Both the position numbers and the translations under genes were made by a program. 64,000 nt of DNA from Medicago truncatula (Eukaryota; Streptophyta; Magnoliopsida; Fabales; Fabaceae). The notes under the pieces are model-generated. The model searched no databases and had not been told where the DNA came from. It saw only the letters and a list, made by a program, of their open reading frames with translations. The stretch covers positions 64,047,994 through 64,111,993 of the forward strand of contig NC_053045.1 in the NCBI RefSeq assembly GCF_003473485.1. Direction: 5' to 3'. Positions 24,878-36,829 of this stretch are shown one piece after another (positions within the stretch are counted from its first letter, which is position 1; each line of letters begins with the position of its first letter).

Positions 24878-27800
24878 AAGCGTAACAAGATTTCGACCCA
24901 GTATAAAAGAAATTTACTGGACTGATGCATAAGCCACAAACAAAGATAATATGATGTCATTGAGAAACCTTTTGATCCATTTTTACAATCATCATCTTTC
25001 CTATTGCTAACTCAACTTCATTGCTAGAATTATTGCATCAGGACAATGAGATTTAACTTTTAAGATTTTGGAATAGACTTAATATTATATAATCATTGAC
25101 GAAAGGCCTAAAACACTGCATCGTTGCATGTATATATGCAGCTTCATACTCGGATTGGATTGAATTAAGGATATTCATTCAGAATATGAATTAGATTGTC
25201 TTTCCAGCTTATGAAGAAAAATATCTCAAAATATATACTGCCACATGGTTGAATTGTTGGAATCAAAAGCCATAGAGTTGCAAGAAGCAGAAAAAATGAA
25301 ATTTCAAAGATAAATCCTCTTACTTCAATTTCTCCTTTTGTCATAACCTTAATATTTTTCATGACTTCTGACACTATTAGATATGTAATGGTTATCGTCT
25401 AATGCTCCACAGCTCCTGTCCTGCCAAGTAACATGTCTTGAAATTAGTCGTCATTTTTAATTTAGATAGAAGCGTTTGAAATGTCTTGGATATTGTACAC
25501 CAACAATGTTACGATGCACCCATTTTTGTGCTAATGTGAGAGGTATGAGATGATAAATAGACAACAGAGAGTAACAGAATAGTATGTGGGAAGGAGGCCT
25601 ATCAAGTACAATATAACATACTTTCAATTTGAGATCAAAAGACTTAGAATACATGCACACATTAGCACTTGTCTACAATCAATGTCTATTGTAGAGCTCT
25701 TTATCAGCATTTTTTTTTTTTAAAAATATTTTACAAAATAAATATATAACTATTGAAAATTAAATTTCATAGCAATTAAACACAATAACAACTAAACTTA
25801 AATTTCATAGCAATCAAACACAATAACAACTAAACGTCCACCTGAAATTGATCAAAAGCAACAAATACTTCCATTGACTATCATATGCCAAAACAAAACC
25901 AGAGAATCGGCGGACCAAATTTCTAGATTATAAAAAGAACAAAAATATATGCTACCAAAACAAATAGAAAGGAAGTTAATATAGACATGAACACAATGCA
26001 TCACTACAAGCATGGTGGAACTTGGATTGCAATGGATTCCTATCCTGCATTGCATCTCTTAGTGGGGTACAGATAGCATGATGCTCACCAAACTAATTCG
26101 TTAATTCTGCAAACAATAAACTACAACTTTGTAAAAAGATGCAGCAAAATAAACAGAATCTCAATAGCACCAATTACTGTAGAGAAACACAAACTGAGAC
26201 CAATACAAACTGGGGAAAAAACAAACCAACACAGAGATCCTTAATTTTTAGTTATGAAAAAACAAACCAACAAACATAGTAAGATCATCCGGCAGCCACA
26301 GCAAGGAATAAACAGCACCACATACAAATGGTAGAGTAACAACTAAATATATCAAACATTGGAACAATCGTGAAAATGGTCAAATTTGGATACAACATAA
26401 GAGTAGTCTCTACAAGGGGTCTCCAAAGGAAGTCTCGTCAACTTAATCATTATTTCCCAGGGAACATAACAAGGAATTGAGTTCAAAGGTAATCTCTACA
26501 AGAGACTGTCTTTGAAAGATTACAGATATGAACTTGTGGGTCACATGAATAACATATATGATATTAAAGATTAGTCTTTTCACCTATTATAAATACAGAA
26601 TGCTTAATTTTATTATAAAAGAACATAGGTTAAATATTGTTGCACATGACAGAGAACTTGAGTTAAATATGTTTTTTTTGCTTTTATATGGGGTAAATAT
26701 CTTGAGGGAATTTTTTTTCGCAGAACAGAATAAAAACATATTATAAACAAAACGCATAAGCCTCAGAATTGCAGAATATTATCCACAAGGCATAAAAGCC
26801 ATTCAGTCCCGAAAGATGGTAATTGGTGTATAATATATCATCATTGGCAATATCTATGTTCATAAGAAGACATTTAGATTAAAAAAAACATATGGGAAAA
26901 AATGTGTGTCTCATGGCCGTCCAAAGAAGTAAAGGCAGCAATGCAGCTCTACAAGGAGATGGAATATGAGACAAGCACCAACGGAGGAGAGAAGACCGTC
27001 AACGTCGATAAACATCAATATGCAACGTTTACTTGGAGTTATACAAACACTCAACTAGTTTGCCCCCTTTCAAGTTGGAGATTTGGATTAAAATCTCCCG
27101 TCACAAAATACACTAACTAAAACTTAACTTTCAACAATAAAGAATTGAAACGATCATAACAATACCGATAAAACCGAAACAATAGTAATTCAACAAAAAT
27201 CAATTAGAATGAAGTATCGGAGAGGTGAACACTGGCAGCAGTTTTATAGATACTTTGTGAACCTCTTGCTGCCGCCTCCAAAACAGAGACACTAACTCTG
27301 TCGGTTCCACACCCATGGGCTTTTGCTCCAACGACCCAGGCCCAATGCAAGGTCTCATGACACTTTTTGGCTTAACTTTTCCCACCCTATCATCTACTTG
27401 CGTGCCTTACTCTTTTTTTTCTTTCGAAAATACCCTATGTCCAGGGGTTTTAAAATCCGAAACATATTGTTAGGCATTTTTGGATTTTAGAATCCGAATT
27501 AAAATGAACTATTGTTTTTGTGTTGTATTTGATAGCAAATGTCTCTACTGTCCCCACATAAACTGCAAAGCAATTGTATGGATTGTATGAATGATCAATG
27601 AGGATGGTGATACGCTGCAAAGAAGCGGGATCTGTTTGGGTGTGAGGTTGGTTTGTCTTGGTGTAAGGTTGACCATCAAGGTCTCTTTCGCTCTAGAAAG
27701 GAAACAAACATTACTACGCCCCCCTCCTCCCACCATCCTTCTCTCCTTCCCCCTCCATCTTCTTGCACCGCATGCTTTGCTTTAGGTTTTTAATAGACTA

Positions 27801-28709
27801 ACATTAGGTTTGAATATTTTATGTAATTAGTTTTAAGCTTAAGCTTAAACTTTATTTTATTGTAAATGTATTGATATATTAATAAAATGTAAGCTTTTAT
27901 GTTGTATAATTTTGTCATTTTAATTTTGTTTATATTTACAATTATTATATGTTTTTGTCATTTATATTTATGTCATCGAAATAATTTAAACCGCCGTCTA
28001 TTTGCGACTCAGCATATGGAACGACACATCAGTCTCGTTTGCCATGTCATCATCCGTTTACCATATAGACGTTTTTGTAATAGATGATGACGGTATGGAT
28101 CAAAACCAAAACGCATACAACTTACAAGGGTTGTTTTAAAACAAAAAAGATAGAAGGACTAAAACAATACAAAAAAAAAAAAAAACACGTGCATGAACGA
28201 TTCACCTATTTAAACCAAAAAGTTAGAATATTGTCTTTCTTACCTTAAAGACGGTGAATATATGCAGGTATGCTATTTTTCGAGAATAAAAACACCACTA
28301 ATTGATCCCGAAGAGTTTACAACCGTTGGATCAATGATTTGTTGGAATATACTTGAGTGGAAATAAAATTGGATGGGTGCAGCTACATGTAGTATTTATT
28401 TCTCTAGGAAGAAGTGTACACAACACTCTTCTTGAATGAATATTCTCAAATGCCGTCAAATTCGTAACTATACTCAAGTTTGAACTCTTTTAGTATTTCT
28501 CGCTGAATCCTTGATTTTGTCACACATTTTATACACACTCAAGTTCGTAACCATACTCAAATTCTGTCAAAAAAGAAAAAAGAACCCTAATCCTCATAAA
28601 AACCTTATTAACCTAAGCCATCAAATCTAATCTTCCCCTACCTTCATAAATCAAAAAACGACCATCACAAAGCAGCCACACAGAAAGTAAAAGAAGAAGA
28701 ACAACAACA
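24875..28709. other. Gene-free stretch upstream of the F-box/LRR gene
   Basis: No coding region can be supported; open frames are short and unlike known families. Contents include a 38-bp tandem pair at 25760-25835 and a C/T-rich tract at about 27716-27765. A final region, about 28560-28709, likely carries the 5'UTR of the F-box/LRR gene. Confidence 0.4.
25760..25835. repeat. 38-bp tandem duplication
   Basis: Two adjacent copies, 25760-25797 and 25798-25835, of a 38-base unit beginning TTAAATTTCATAGCAAT differ at one position. Confidence 0.9.
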
Positions 28710-30368
28710 ATGAGGTTGAGTAAACTGGTTGCTTTCAGAAACACAGAAAGAAAAGGAAGAAGAAGAAGACGAAGAAACACAACTGTGACAGCTGTAAATA
28801 ATTGTTATTTATCTGATAATTGTTGGGAATATGTCTTCACATTTCTGATCAACGACAATCCTCGCTACTTGAAATCTCTCTCAACCGTCTCCAAACAGTT
28901 TCTCTCAGTCACCAAACTCTTCTCTCTAATTATCCTCTATCAAACTTGCACTTTCCTCCCTCGTCTCTTCCAAAGGTTCACCTACATTACCTACCTTGAT
29001 CTTAGTTCCTACAACGGTGACCTCAACGCACTTCTCTGCCAAATACCTTTTCCATTAAATATCACTTCGCTCAATCTCTCCAACCAACCTATCATCCCCG
29101 CTACTGGCTTACGAGCTTTCTCCCAAAATATTACAACTTTGAATTCTCTCATTTGTTCCAACATTGCTTCTCTACGTAACAATGACCTTGTTCTTATTTC
29201 TGATTGCTTCCCTTTCCTTGAAGAACTTGACTTCAGTAGTAGTAATCCTTTCGCTAGTAGAGATTTTGATATGAATGTTTGGGTAAAGACTATGGCAATG
29301 GTGCTTCCTAAGCTCCGCAAGGTTAATCTCTCGGGTTATTATAATATAGACGACTCGTCACTTTTGCATTTATGTAAGAATTGTGAGTTTCTTGAAGAGG
29401 TTATGATGTTGAAATGTCCATTTTTAACTCATGATGGTGTCGCTTCTGCTATCCGTGAGAGACCTACTTTGAAGTCTCTATCCGTTAGATGGAGAACAAA
29501 TGGAAGCCATGACAACATTGGTTCAAACTTCATTGGCTCGTTGGTGAGTTTGAATGGCTTAACTTGTCTTAATTTGTCGTCTTTGCGCATCTCGGATGAA
29601 TTGCTTTTTTCTATTGCAATGGGAGGTCTTCCTTTGAGAAGACTTGTCCTCCAAAATTGCACCGGCTATAATTATGTTGGAATATACTCTTTGTTATCCA
29701 AGTGTCGTATACAACATTTGGATCTTCAAAATGCCACGTTTATGAATGATCACGATGTCGCAGAGTTGTCTTTGTTTCTTGGTGATTTGGTGTCTATAAA
29801 CCTTAGTGAATGTAGCATGCTCACAGACTCGGCCATGTTTGCACTCGTTAGGAATTGTCCTTCACTTATTGAGGTCAAAATGGAACACACAAGTTTGGGG
29901 GAAAAGAGTGTAGATAATTCTAATTTTTCGATGGATTGTGTTTTAAACCATCAATTAAAGTCACTCCATTTAGCTTGCAATTTTCAGTTACTAAATGAAA
30001 ACATCATATTGTTTGCTTCCATTTTCCCCAATTTGCAATTTCTTGATTTGAGCTCCTGCCATAACATATCTGAAGAAGGTATTTGTGAAGTTCTAAGGAG
30101 ATGTTGTAAGGTTAGACATTTGAATTTAGCCTACTGTTCAAGAGTGAAACTACTTAGAATAAACTTTAAAGTTCCTGAATTAGAGGTGTTTAACTTGTCA
30201 CATACATGTGTTGATGATGAAACACTCTATATGATCTCAAAGAATTGTTGTGGGCTTTTACAACTGTTTCTGGAAAATTGTGATGAAGTCACAGAGAATG
30301 GTGTGAAACATGTAGTCGAAAACTGCACACAACTCAGAGAAGTCGATTTGGGGGTTGTGATAATGTGA
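28710..30368 (+). CDS. F-box/LRR protein with frameshifted C-terminus
   Basis: F-box/LRR proteins are substrate-recognition subunits of SCF ubiquitin ligases; the F-box binds SKP1 and the LRRs bind the target. This intronless frame encodes 552 residues from an ATG within a CAACAACAATG context. After a basic N-terminus (RKGRRRRRRN), residues about 32-75 (LSDNCWEYVFTFL ... SLSTVSKQFLSVT) form an F-box. About ten or more LRRs follow, such as LRKVNLSGYYNIDDSSLLHL, LEEVMMLKCPFLTHDGV, LQFLDLSSCHNISEEGI and VRHLNLAYCSRVKLL. The frame ends in LREVDLGVVIM just after a run of five G (30350-30354). With one more G, reading would continue to a stop at 30500-30502 with GGCDNVNANV, SLRKVTAPPHF and SRMSCFPTF, which fits the last repeat and tail of this legume family. 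The break is either a recent frameshift or a sequencing error. Confidence 0.85.
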   Translation: MRLSKLVAFRNTERKGRRRRRRNTTVTAVNNCYLSDNCWEYVFTFLINDNPRYLKSLSTVSKQFLSVTKLFSLIILYQTCTFLPRLFQRFTYITYLDLSSYNGDLNALLCQIPFPLNITSLNLSNQPIIPATGLRAFSQNITTLNSLICSNIASLRNNDLVLISDCFPFLEELDFSSSNPFASRDFDMNVWVKTMAMVLPKLRKVNLSGYYNIDDSSLLHLCKNCEFLEEVMMLKCPFLTHDGVASAIRERPTLKSLSVRWRTNGSHDNIGSNFIGSLVSLNGLTCLNLSSLRISDELLFSIAMGGLPLRRLVLQNCTGYNYVGIYSLLSKCRIQHLDLQNATFMNDHDVAELSLFLGDLVSINLSECSMLTDSAMFALVRNCPSLIEVKMEHTSLGEKSVDNSNFSMDCVLNHQLKSLHLACNFQLLNENIILFASIFPNLQFLDLSSCHNISEEGICEVLRRCCKVRHLNLAYCSRVKLLRINFKVPELEVFNLSHTCVDDETLYMISKNCCGLLQLFLENCDEVTENGVKHVVENCTQLREVDLGVVIM

Positions 30369-30502
30369 ATGCCAATGTTACTGCATCGGTGGTGTTTTCA
30401 AGCACGTCATTAAGAAAGGTAACTGCTCCACCTCATTTTAGAATCAGCGATAGAGAGGAAACTCTTGTAGCGTCAAGGATGTCTTGTTTTCCAACATTTT
30501 GA
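30369..30502 (+). pseudogene. Out-of-frame C-terminal tail of the F-box/LRR gene
   Basis: This stretch stays open in the next frame for about 45 codons after the five-G run and completes the LRR whose first half (LREVDL) is in the annotated frame. It is followed by a stop at 30500-30502. It is presumably the original C-terminus, not translated in this sequence as given. Confidence 0.65.
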
Positions 30503-33500
30503 ATGTATCCTGCTAAAGTTTGAACTCTAACTTGTAAGATATTTTTGTTTTCAGATTTTTTTCTTGGTAAACGAAAAGTTATCCTCTACGTGCAACTATG
30601 AAGACTAATCCCTCGAGGTAATTGAGATCCATTTAAGAGGCTAACCTCTACAAATACATGTTTTTCCATATGCACCAGCAAATGATCAAACTTTGGAGCA
30701 AATAGTTAGAGACCCAAATATCTACCACTTGTGCCACATTATGTCAGTGTTTTAAGATTTACTTCTAAGAGAAATTACTTTTCTTTAAATGTCAACTTAC
30801 AAATGTGTATTTACTTATCACTATGCATTATAATGTAATTTGTTGGGTGTTATATGCAATTTTAATTTTTATTGTTTTTCTTCAATTTGCCTTAAAGTAT
30901 ATTACTCGAAGAAGATTCTTGCATCATGCTTATTACAGCCCTCATTGGCAGTATGAGTTTTGCATACTTGTTATAACATGCTGCATTTGTTTTTTCTAGC
31001 AAGTAACAATTTTAAACATAAATTTAGGTGTTTGAGGCAAGACTTTTTGTCCAGGTTACATAATCCATTAAGATGTTCAATGTATGTATGATATTCTTGC
31101 CATATGTTTGCCATCTAACAGCAGAATTAACTAAGAAAAGGGTTTAATTGATCATATTTAGCAGCCTAATTGGGTATGGTTTTTTAAAATTGCACACCAT
31201 CTTTGCACATGTTATAATCATTAGTAAAAAATAGTACAAAATTTCATGGTTTTCTCCATTCGTAACCCTGCCGTCGCAACTTCAACTCTGCCATAATTAT
31301 TCCCCTCAGCCGTCTCTGCTTGCATTTCAGCTAGGTCAGTTTCTTTATTTTTAAATTTCTTTGGCTTATTTCTTCTGATTTACACTGTTAATTTTGTTTA
31401 TTTCTTGTGTGGATGAGAAAAACACAAAGTTGCTCTAACACATCTCAAACTTTCATTGCCTTCAAAGTTCCGCATTTGTTTTTCATTCTTGCACTACTGA
31501 TCGATTGCGATATCCTGTAATAACACCAATAAGTGGGTTTTATTGTGAAGATCATGACTGGTATTATCTTTTCAACTTCAATTCTTCATCATTTTTAAAT
31601 TTTATTTTCTGTCATGATCGGTTTGTATTGGTTTTCCTGTGTTGTGGAACTTGTAAGATAATTACATGTTTCTAAGAACTGATTATTTGATGTAATTCAA
31701 GTCATATATGCATTTACCTAGGTTGAAAAAAAAAGTTGGATGTGATTTTATTTTTTAATTCCCTTTGTTGGGGGTCTTTTGTGATGCTGAACTGCCAAGG
31801 GATATTACTGTATCAATTGAGAGTATTTCACATCTAAAAGCCATGGTTAAATGGAGAAATTTTTGCTTCATTTGCTTGCTTGTCTATAAAAGAAGAGGTG
31901 ACAAGAAACAAAGCCTTGTATCCATTTTCATTTTCCCATCAAAGTTGTACATTATTCACATTTGCATCATTTTATTCCCCTTTAACCAATTTGTCCACTG
32001 TTTCAAATTTGATGGGGGGTTTAGGAATGAAGCTCTTATTTTAGCAGGTGTATCAGGGAGTAAAAGTTTGACAGCTTTATTCTCGTGTCTAGGACCCATG
32101 TTTTCCTTGCTTAATTATGCAGGTTGTGGGTGGGGCGTGATTGGCATTTTGTTCTTAGTTTTGATTGTGCAGTTTTGTTTCATAGGATCTTTCTTGCTAT
32201 GTTAGTTTGTGGCTGGATTGAGTTTTCTTTGCCACATCCTTTTAATCGAATATTGTTACTTTTCCTAGCTTTTTTTTCCGCTATGATTATTTTTGTAGAT
32301 CTGTTATTGCTCCAAACTGCTGAATCAAATAAAGATATATTCACACCTGATATCACAGTATTCAGTGCTCCATTTTTTAAACTCAAGCTGGCTTAAAAGA
32401 TTTGCCGCAACTTTGAATATACGGGGTAATACATCACCATAAACTCATATAACCGCAAAGCATCAACTTTTCCACAAAACTGAAATTCCTCTTCAAAAAC
32501 CACTCCCGATCAAAGACATAACAACGTTCGATTTTCCTAGTAACATATTTTTAATGAAAATTTTCCCTCCGCACATCCTAAGTGAAATATATGAGCACTA
32601 TCCCCTGACCATTGTAGTCAAGATCGAGTGCTGGTTCGTAGGATCATACGATCCTACATCCACGGCACCTCAATCGTGCTTTGACTTTAAGTCAAGTTCG
32701 TTTTTGATGTGTTTGCTCTGTTTTTCTTCTGTTTCCTCTGGTTTTTTGTTTGTTTCCTCTATTATTTTGCTTGGTTCCTCTGTTTTCCCTCTATTTTCTC
32801 TGGTTTTATTTTCTCAACTCTATCAACAACCTACCGATCCTACTTATAAATCGTGTTACGACCCACATGTTTATGATATTTCACCAGCCTACCAATCCTA
32901 CTTAGAAACTCGAACCTGACTACATTGCCCCTGACCTTTGTGGTGCGGAAGATGATGAGTTATCCCATAGCTCTTGGCCATGACGCTTCGTTACTCCTCC
33001 TGACATCAGTAACTGTGTGGTCCTATAATCAAGTAAGTAGCAAGTAGCCCAGATGTATTTGGTGGTAGTGCTGCTTCAGGCCAAGTAATTGCAGCTATGA
33101 AGCTTACACTGATTGGATTCAACCATGAATTTCTGTCCTGAGTAGTATATGCAAGGCTTCTGTATGATGAATGAAGTGACTCAGTTCAACATGATTGGCA
33201 TTTATTCCTGTTTGAATTGCTGAATTTGTAGTTTTTGATACTAATGCTACTTGTTGGTTTGAGATTTTATTGAGTAAACGATGGCTTGTTGGTGAAGGTT
33301 ACACTTGTTCATATTTTATTTTTCTATGAAACATGATCATTCATATCTTCACGGCAATATTAGTGGCAATACCATTGTAGATTTGTAGTGGACTATTTAA
33401 GCATTCTATGCAAGTGTTTTATGTAGACTGTTCAATCAAATTTTATCATTTAGATATTATTGTAAGTGTTTTATAAATATTTTAAATTTAATTATTTTAT

Positions 33501-34283
33501 TCATATCCTTCCAAGACGTAAAAAAAAAATAAAAAAAATCCCATGAAATATCCTGGAACATTCTTTTTTCAGAGGAAATATCCTACAACATGATAATAGC
33601 GTGTCTAACTAAACTTTGCAATATCCTGGAATATTTATTTAATCATCTAACACCTGGTGTAAGGCTTAATTTTTTAATATTTTTGAAGGAAGTGTTTGGC
33701 TCAATTGATCAAGTTTGTTCAATATTAAAGACACGGATAATACTATTTTTCGTGGGGATCAGTAAATCCTGGCCGTGACTTCGGCATATCAACCATGATA
33801 CCAAACACATGATATTTTTGTTACCTGATAAAGAAAAAACACATGATAAACTATATATGTAGCAAAATTGTACCACCAGAATTCTGAGAGTAGACTAAAC
33901 TTATAAATTCTAGAGTATGTTGCATACACGAGAAATCAACCGAGGAAGAGGTAACAGGTTATACAAGAGTAGTAAACAAAACTTGAGCACCATGTACCTC
34001 TTGCTTTTGAATGTAGGAGTAAGGAATTAAACAAGAAAGCAAAATGAGTACGTTACTCATCTCAATCAGTTAAATAAGTAAATCTCACATTTTCCTTCAT
34101 TTCAGAATTGACATTTACAAAAAGTTGAGATTCTGCAGACTACATAATAACCTGCTAAAAGGAACATGTTGGAAATAGAGCTAAATCTCAAAGTTTATAT
34201 ATGGAAAAACTTTGGATACCATACATTATGCTAATACTAAGGTACTAGTAAAACAGGTAACGAAAAATAAAGGTCAGTTACAC
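30503..34283. other. Stretch without a recognised gene between F-box/LRR and GRAS genes
   Basis: No known family was identified. About 31255-31335 (AACCCTGCCGTCGC, followed by CTGCTTGCATTTCAG) looks like a spliced leader. About 32940-33150 has open codons reading MSYPIALGHDASLL and later SAASGQVIAAMKLT with possible splice sites, so a degenerate or non-coding transcription unit may lie at 31250-33200. About 32625-32930 has GC-richer sequence with GGATCATACGATCC, recalling the island near 664-895. The evidence is too thin to call a gene. Confidence 0.35.
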
Positions 34284-35918
34284 CTAACACATCCAAGCAG
34301 AAGAAGTGGCCATAGCTCTTTTCATCCAACCAAGATAGAGAGCACCATCTCTATGTTCAAGCCAATAATTTTGATGGAAGTCCTTCAACATATTTTGGAC
34401 AGAATGCATCACTGAAGAACTCAATTGGCATTGTCTAAATCCTGCCATGGAAAATCTCGACCTCCACTTCCCAAAAACTTCATGCCTCTCCACCCTCTCA
34501 ATCCCCTCACAGGCTATCATGTTGACAATGTCCCGTGCCACACAGTTCTGCTCCACACTAATCCGCTTCTTATCGTCTTTGGTGCAAGCAACATCTATTG
34601 ATTCAAACATAGCTGTGTAAAAATCCATTGTCTCCACAAACCTTTGAAAGAAAGGAGAAGTATTTGTGTTGGATTCTTGCTCAACAAGGGTAACAACCTT
34701 TGGCGACAAACTCTTAACCAATCTCAACAATCTGTCTCTATGATTCTCTATGCTTACACTTTCATCCGGCATATGGTGCAAACTAAAGGGAAAATTTACG
34801 GCGAGGGCTTCTCCAGGACTAACTCTAAGATTTTCACGTTGAACTTCGCAACCGGACATTGCAGCGCTGTGGAACTCAAACAGAACTCCACGAGACCTGG
34901 CAAAGTTTGAAAGTTGTTCTCCTACAATCTGAAGTCCTCCACCGCGCGCATGAAATGATTGTGAATCATCGACCCCTGTTATTCGAATAAAAGGTGGTCC
35001 ACCGGGCCTACGTGCGAGCGCTTCAATAAGCATTTGCCATTGTGTTCCCTGTGCGATTTGGAAATCAATTATATGAATCCTGGATTCATTTGCCATTGCT
35101 TCAGAAATAACAGCATTTGCAGATATGTATGCAAACTTAAAATATGGACAAATCTGATACAGCATGTGCATGTAAGTCATTAGCTCTTTGCTCGTTGGTT
35201 GTTCACATTTCAACGACTTGTAGATCAAGCTTCCAGACAATTCTAATCTTGCTCTAAGCCCTTCCAACAAGTAAGCACTTAACCTCTGGATTGGATCGCC
35301 AGCAACCGATACCATCTTCACCAATACATTGTCCATCCAGCCTCTTGCTGTTGGAATATCACCATCAGAGACAGCTTGTGCACATAGCAAGAGGACTTCT
35401 TTCATGTCAAGCTTTGGAATGTTTTCAGCAATCAGATCCCAATTATATTTAGCTGATGGAGATGCTCCGTGGAGGTTAGTCTCCATGCAGCTGCCGTAAC
35501 TGTCAACAATATCAAAATCCTCAGGCCCCAACAATGAATTCTCTATTTCTCTAAGTTTGTGCTTCAAATCATTCCCATCGTCAACACTGGACATACCACT
35601 TATCGGGGATCCATAGGTGTTGTCAGGTGATTGGTGGTGATCTGAATGGCATGATTGAGACTCTTGTGGAGAAAATGGAGTCCTGTTAGAGGATACACTG
35701 GCATAGGAAGGAGAATCACAGTCAATGAAACCGGTGATTTCTGGGTATGATTCCAGGGTGAAGCGTTGCGGCTTGTAGGTTTCGAAAGAAAGATCAGTTC
35801 CCTGGCTGCTGCTACCATCTCTATCACCACATAGATTGGTTTGTAGGTAAATGCCCTGAGCAGGTTGGTGATAGAAACCGAGACCAGATGAATTTGGCCT
35901 TTGCTGAGACATTTGCAT
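34284..35918 (-). CDS. GRAS transcription regulator, PAT1 subfamily (SCL13/CIGR-like)
   Basis: GRAS proteins are plant transcriptional regulators; the PAT1 branch is linked to phytochrome signalling and to gibberellin- or elicitor-induced expression. The intronless frame encodes 544 residues. The variable N-terminus has the subfamily words RTPFSPQESQSCHSDHHQSP and DNTYGSPISG. The GRAS domain starts near 168 with the leucine-heptad region (VLLLCAQAVSDGD). It continues with IHIIDFQIAQGTQW (VHIID, 281-294), RITGVDDSQS, the second heptad region, a PFYRE block (SPFFQRFVETMDFYTAMFESID), RDIVNMIACEG, and a SAW end (ALYLGWMKRAMATSSAW). All five blocks are intact. The ATG at 35918 begins MQMSQQ, like MQTSQK in SCL13. 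The orthologue among PAT1, SCL13 and CIGR types is not settled. Confidence 0.94.
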   Translation of the reverse strand: MQMSQQRPNSSGLGFYHQPAQGIYLQTNLCGDRDGSSSQGTDLSFETYKPQRFTLESYPEITGFIDCDSPSYASVSSNRTPFSPQESQSCHSDHHQSPDNTYGSPISGMSSVDDGNDLKHKLREIENSLLGPEDFDIVDSYGSCMETNLHGASPSAKYNWDLIAENIPKLDMKEVLLLCAQAVSDGDIPTARGWMDNVLVKMVSVAGDPIQRLSAYLLEGLRARLELSGSLIYKSLKCEQPTSKELMTYMHMLYQICPYFKFAYISANAVISEAMANESRIHIIDFQIAQGTQWQMLIEALARRPGGPPFIRITGVDDSQSFHARGGGLQIVGEQLSNFARSRGVLFEFHSAAMSGCEVQRENLRVSPGEALAVNFPFSLHHMPDESVSIENHRDRLLRLVKSLSPKVVTLVEQESNTNTSPFFQRFVETMDFYTAMFESIDVACTKDDKKRISVEQNCVARDIVNMIACEGIERVERHEVFGKWRSRFSMAGFRQCQLSSSVMHSVQNMLKDFHQNYWLEHRDGALYLGWMKRAMATSSAWMC

Positions 35919-36132
35919 CTTGAAATAATTATTTACTCAGCCGGAAAAGGAAATTGGAATAGCAAGTAGTCAATCTTATCGTAAAGAAAAAAGGTTATTC
36001 CCAACAGAGAACTGGTTGACTAGTTAGTCCCTAGTTATGCAGAAGATTTATGAGGAATCACCATTTTGGCAATCAGCTAGATGCAAAAATGATCACCAAC
36101 TACAGTTGAGAAATGTATTTAAGAAACAGAAC

Positions 36133-36751
36133 CTGCATAACAAAATAAAACTGTTAAGGAAACTTCAACAATGATTAAACAAAAAGCAAAGACATCAATG
36201 AAAACAGCTTGACAGCGAAAAATCTAAACAATAATGAATGATATGTTGAAGAAAACTAAGTTCAAGCTAAATTGTGACACACAAGATTCTAAATCAAAAT
36301 CAAATTGATCCATATAACAACAAAAGAGATACACAGTTAAAAAGATGAGATCACTCAGTGTCTGATTTGATTACATTTAATCACACTTTTATTTTCTCGA
36401 ACTAGTATCGGTATATTGAAAATTATTTCTATGCAAAATCTGAATTCCAATTGAGGATCCAAAATAATTTCTCATATCTCATAGATTTACATCATTATTC
36501 TTTAAAAAAAAAAAAAAAAAAAAACAATCATGGTAAGGAAACATCATCATAGAAGAAGAATTTCTAATATTGAATAGGTAAAATAAAAAAAAAGGAAAAA
36601 ATAATAAAAGAGATATAAAAAGTTCAGTTTCACAAGTTACATGATTCTTTCTTTCTTTTTATGGAAACTTGAAAAAAGTAGCAGAGACATGTAATAGCAA
36701 CCTAAGAAGACTAAGAATAATTTAAGAAGTGTCTGGTGAAAACAAACATAC
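36133..36751 (-). other. 5'UTR intron of the GRAS gene
   Basis: On the minus strand, GCAACAG|GTATGT at 36752/36751 is a strong donor and TTTTGTTATGCAG|GTTCTG ending at 36133 is a strong acceptor. Joining them gives a leader of one upstream exon (from about 36830) plus about 214 bases before the ATG. A leader intron is common in this gene branch. Confidence 0.65.
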
Positions 36752-36829
36752 CTGTTGCTTGTGTATTTGAGTTAGAAACTGGATTGGTGGTGGTTGCTTC
36801 TTTCAACTCAAGAAGAAGAGAAGAGTCTT

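Noticed and set aside
25760-25835. Tandem repeats as a CRISPR array
   Set aside because: There are only two adjacent copies with no spacers, in plant nuclear DNA.
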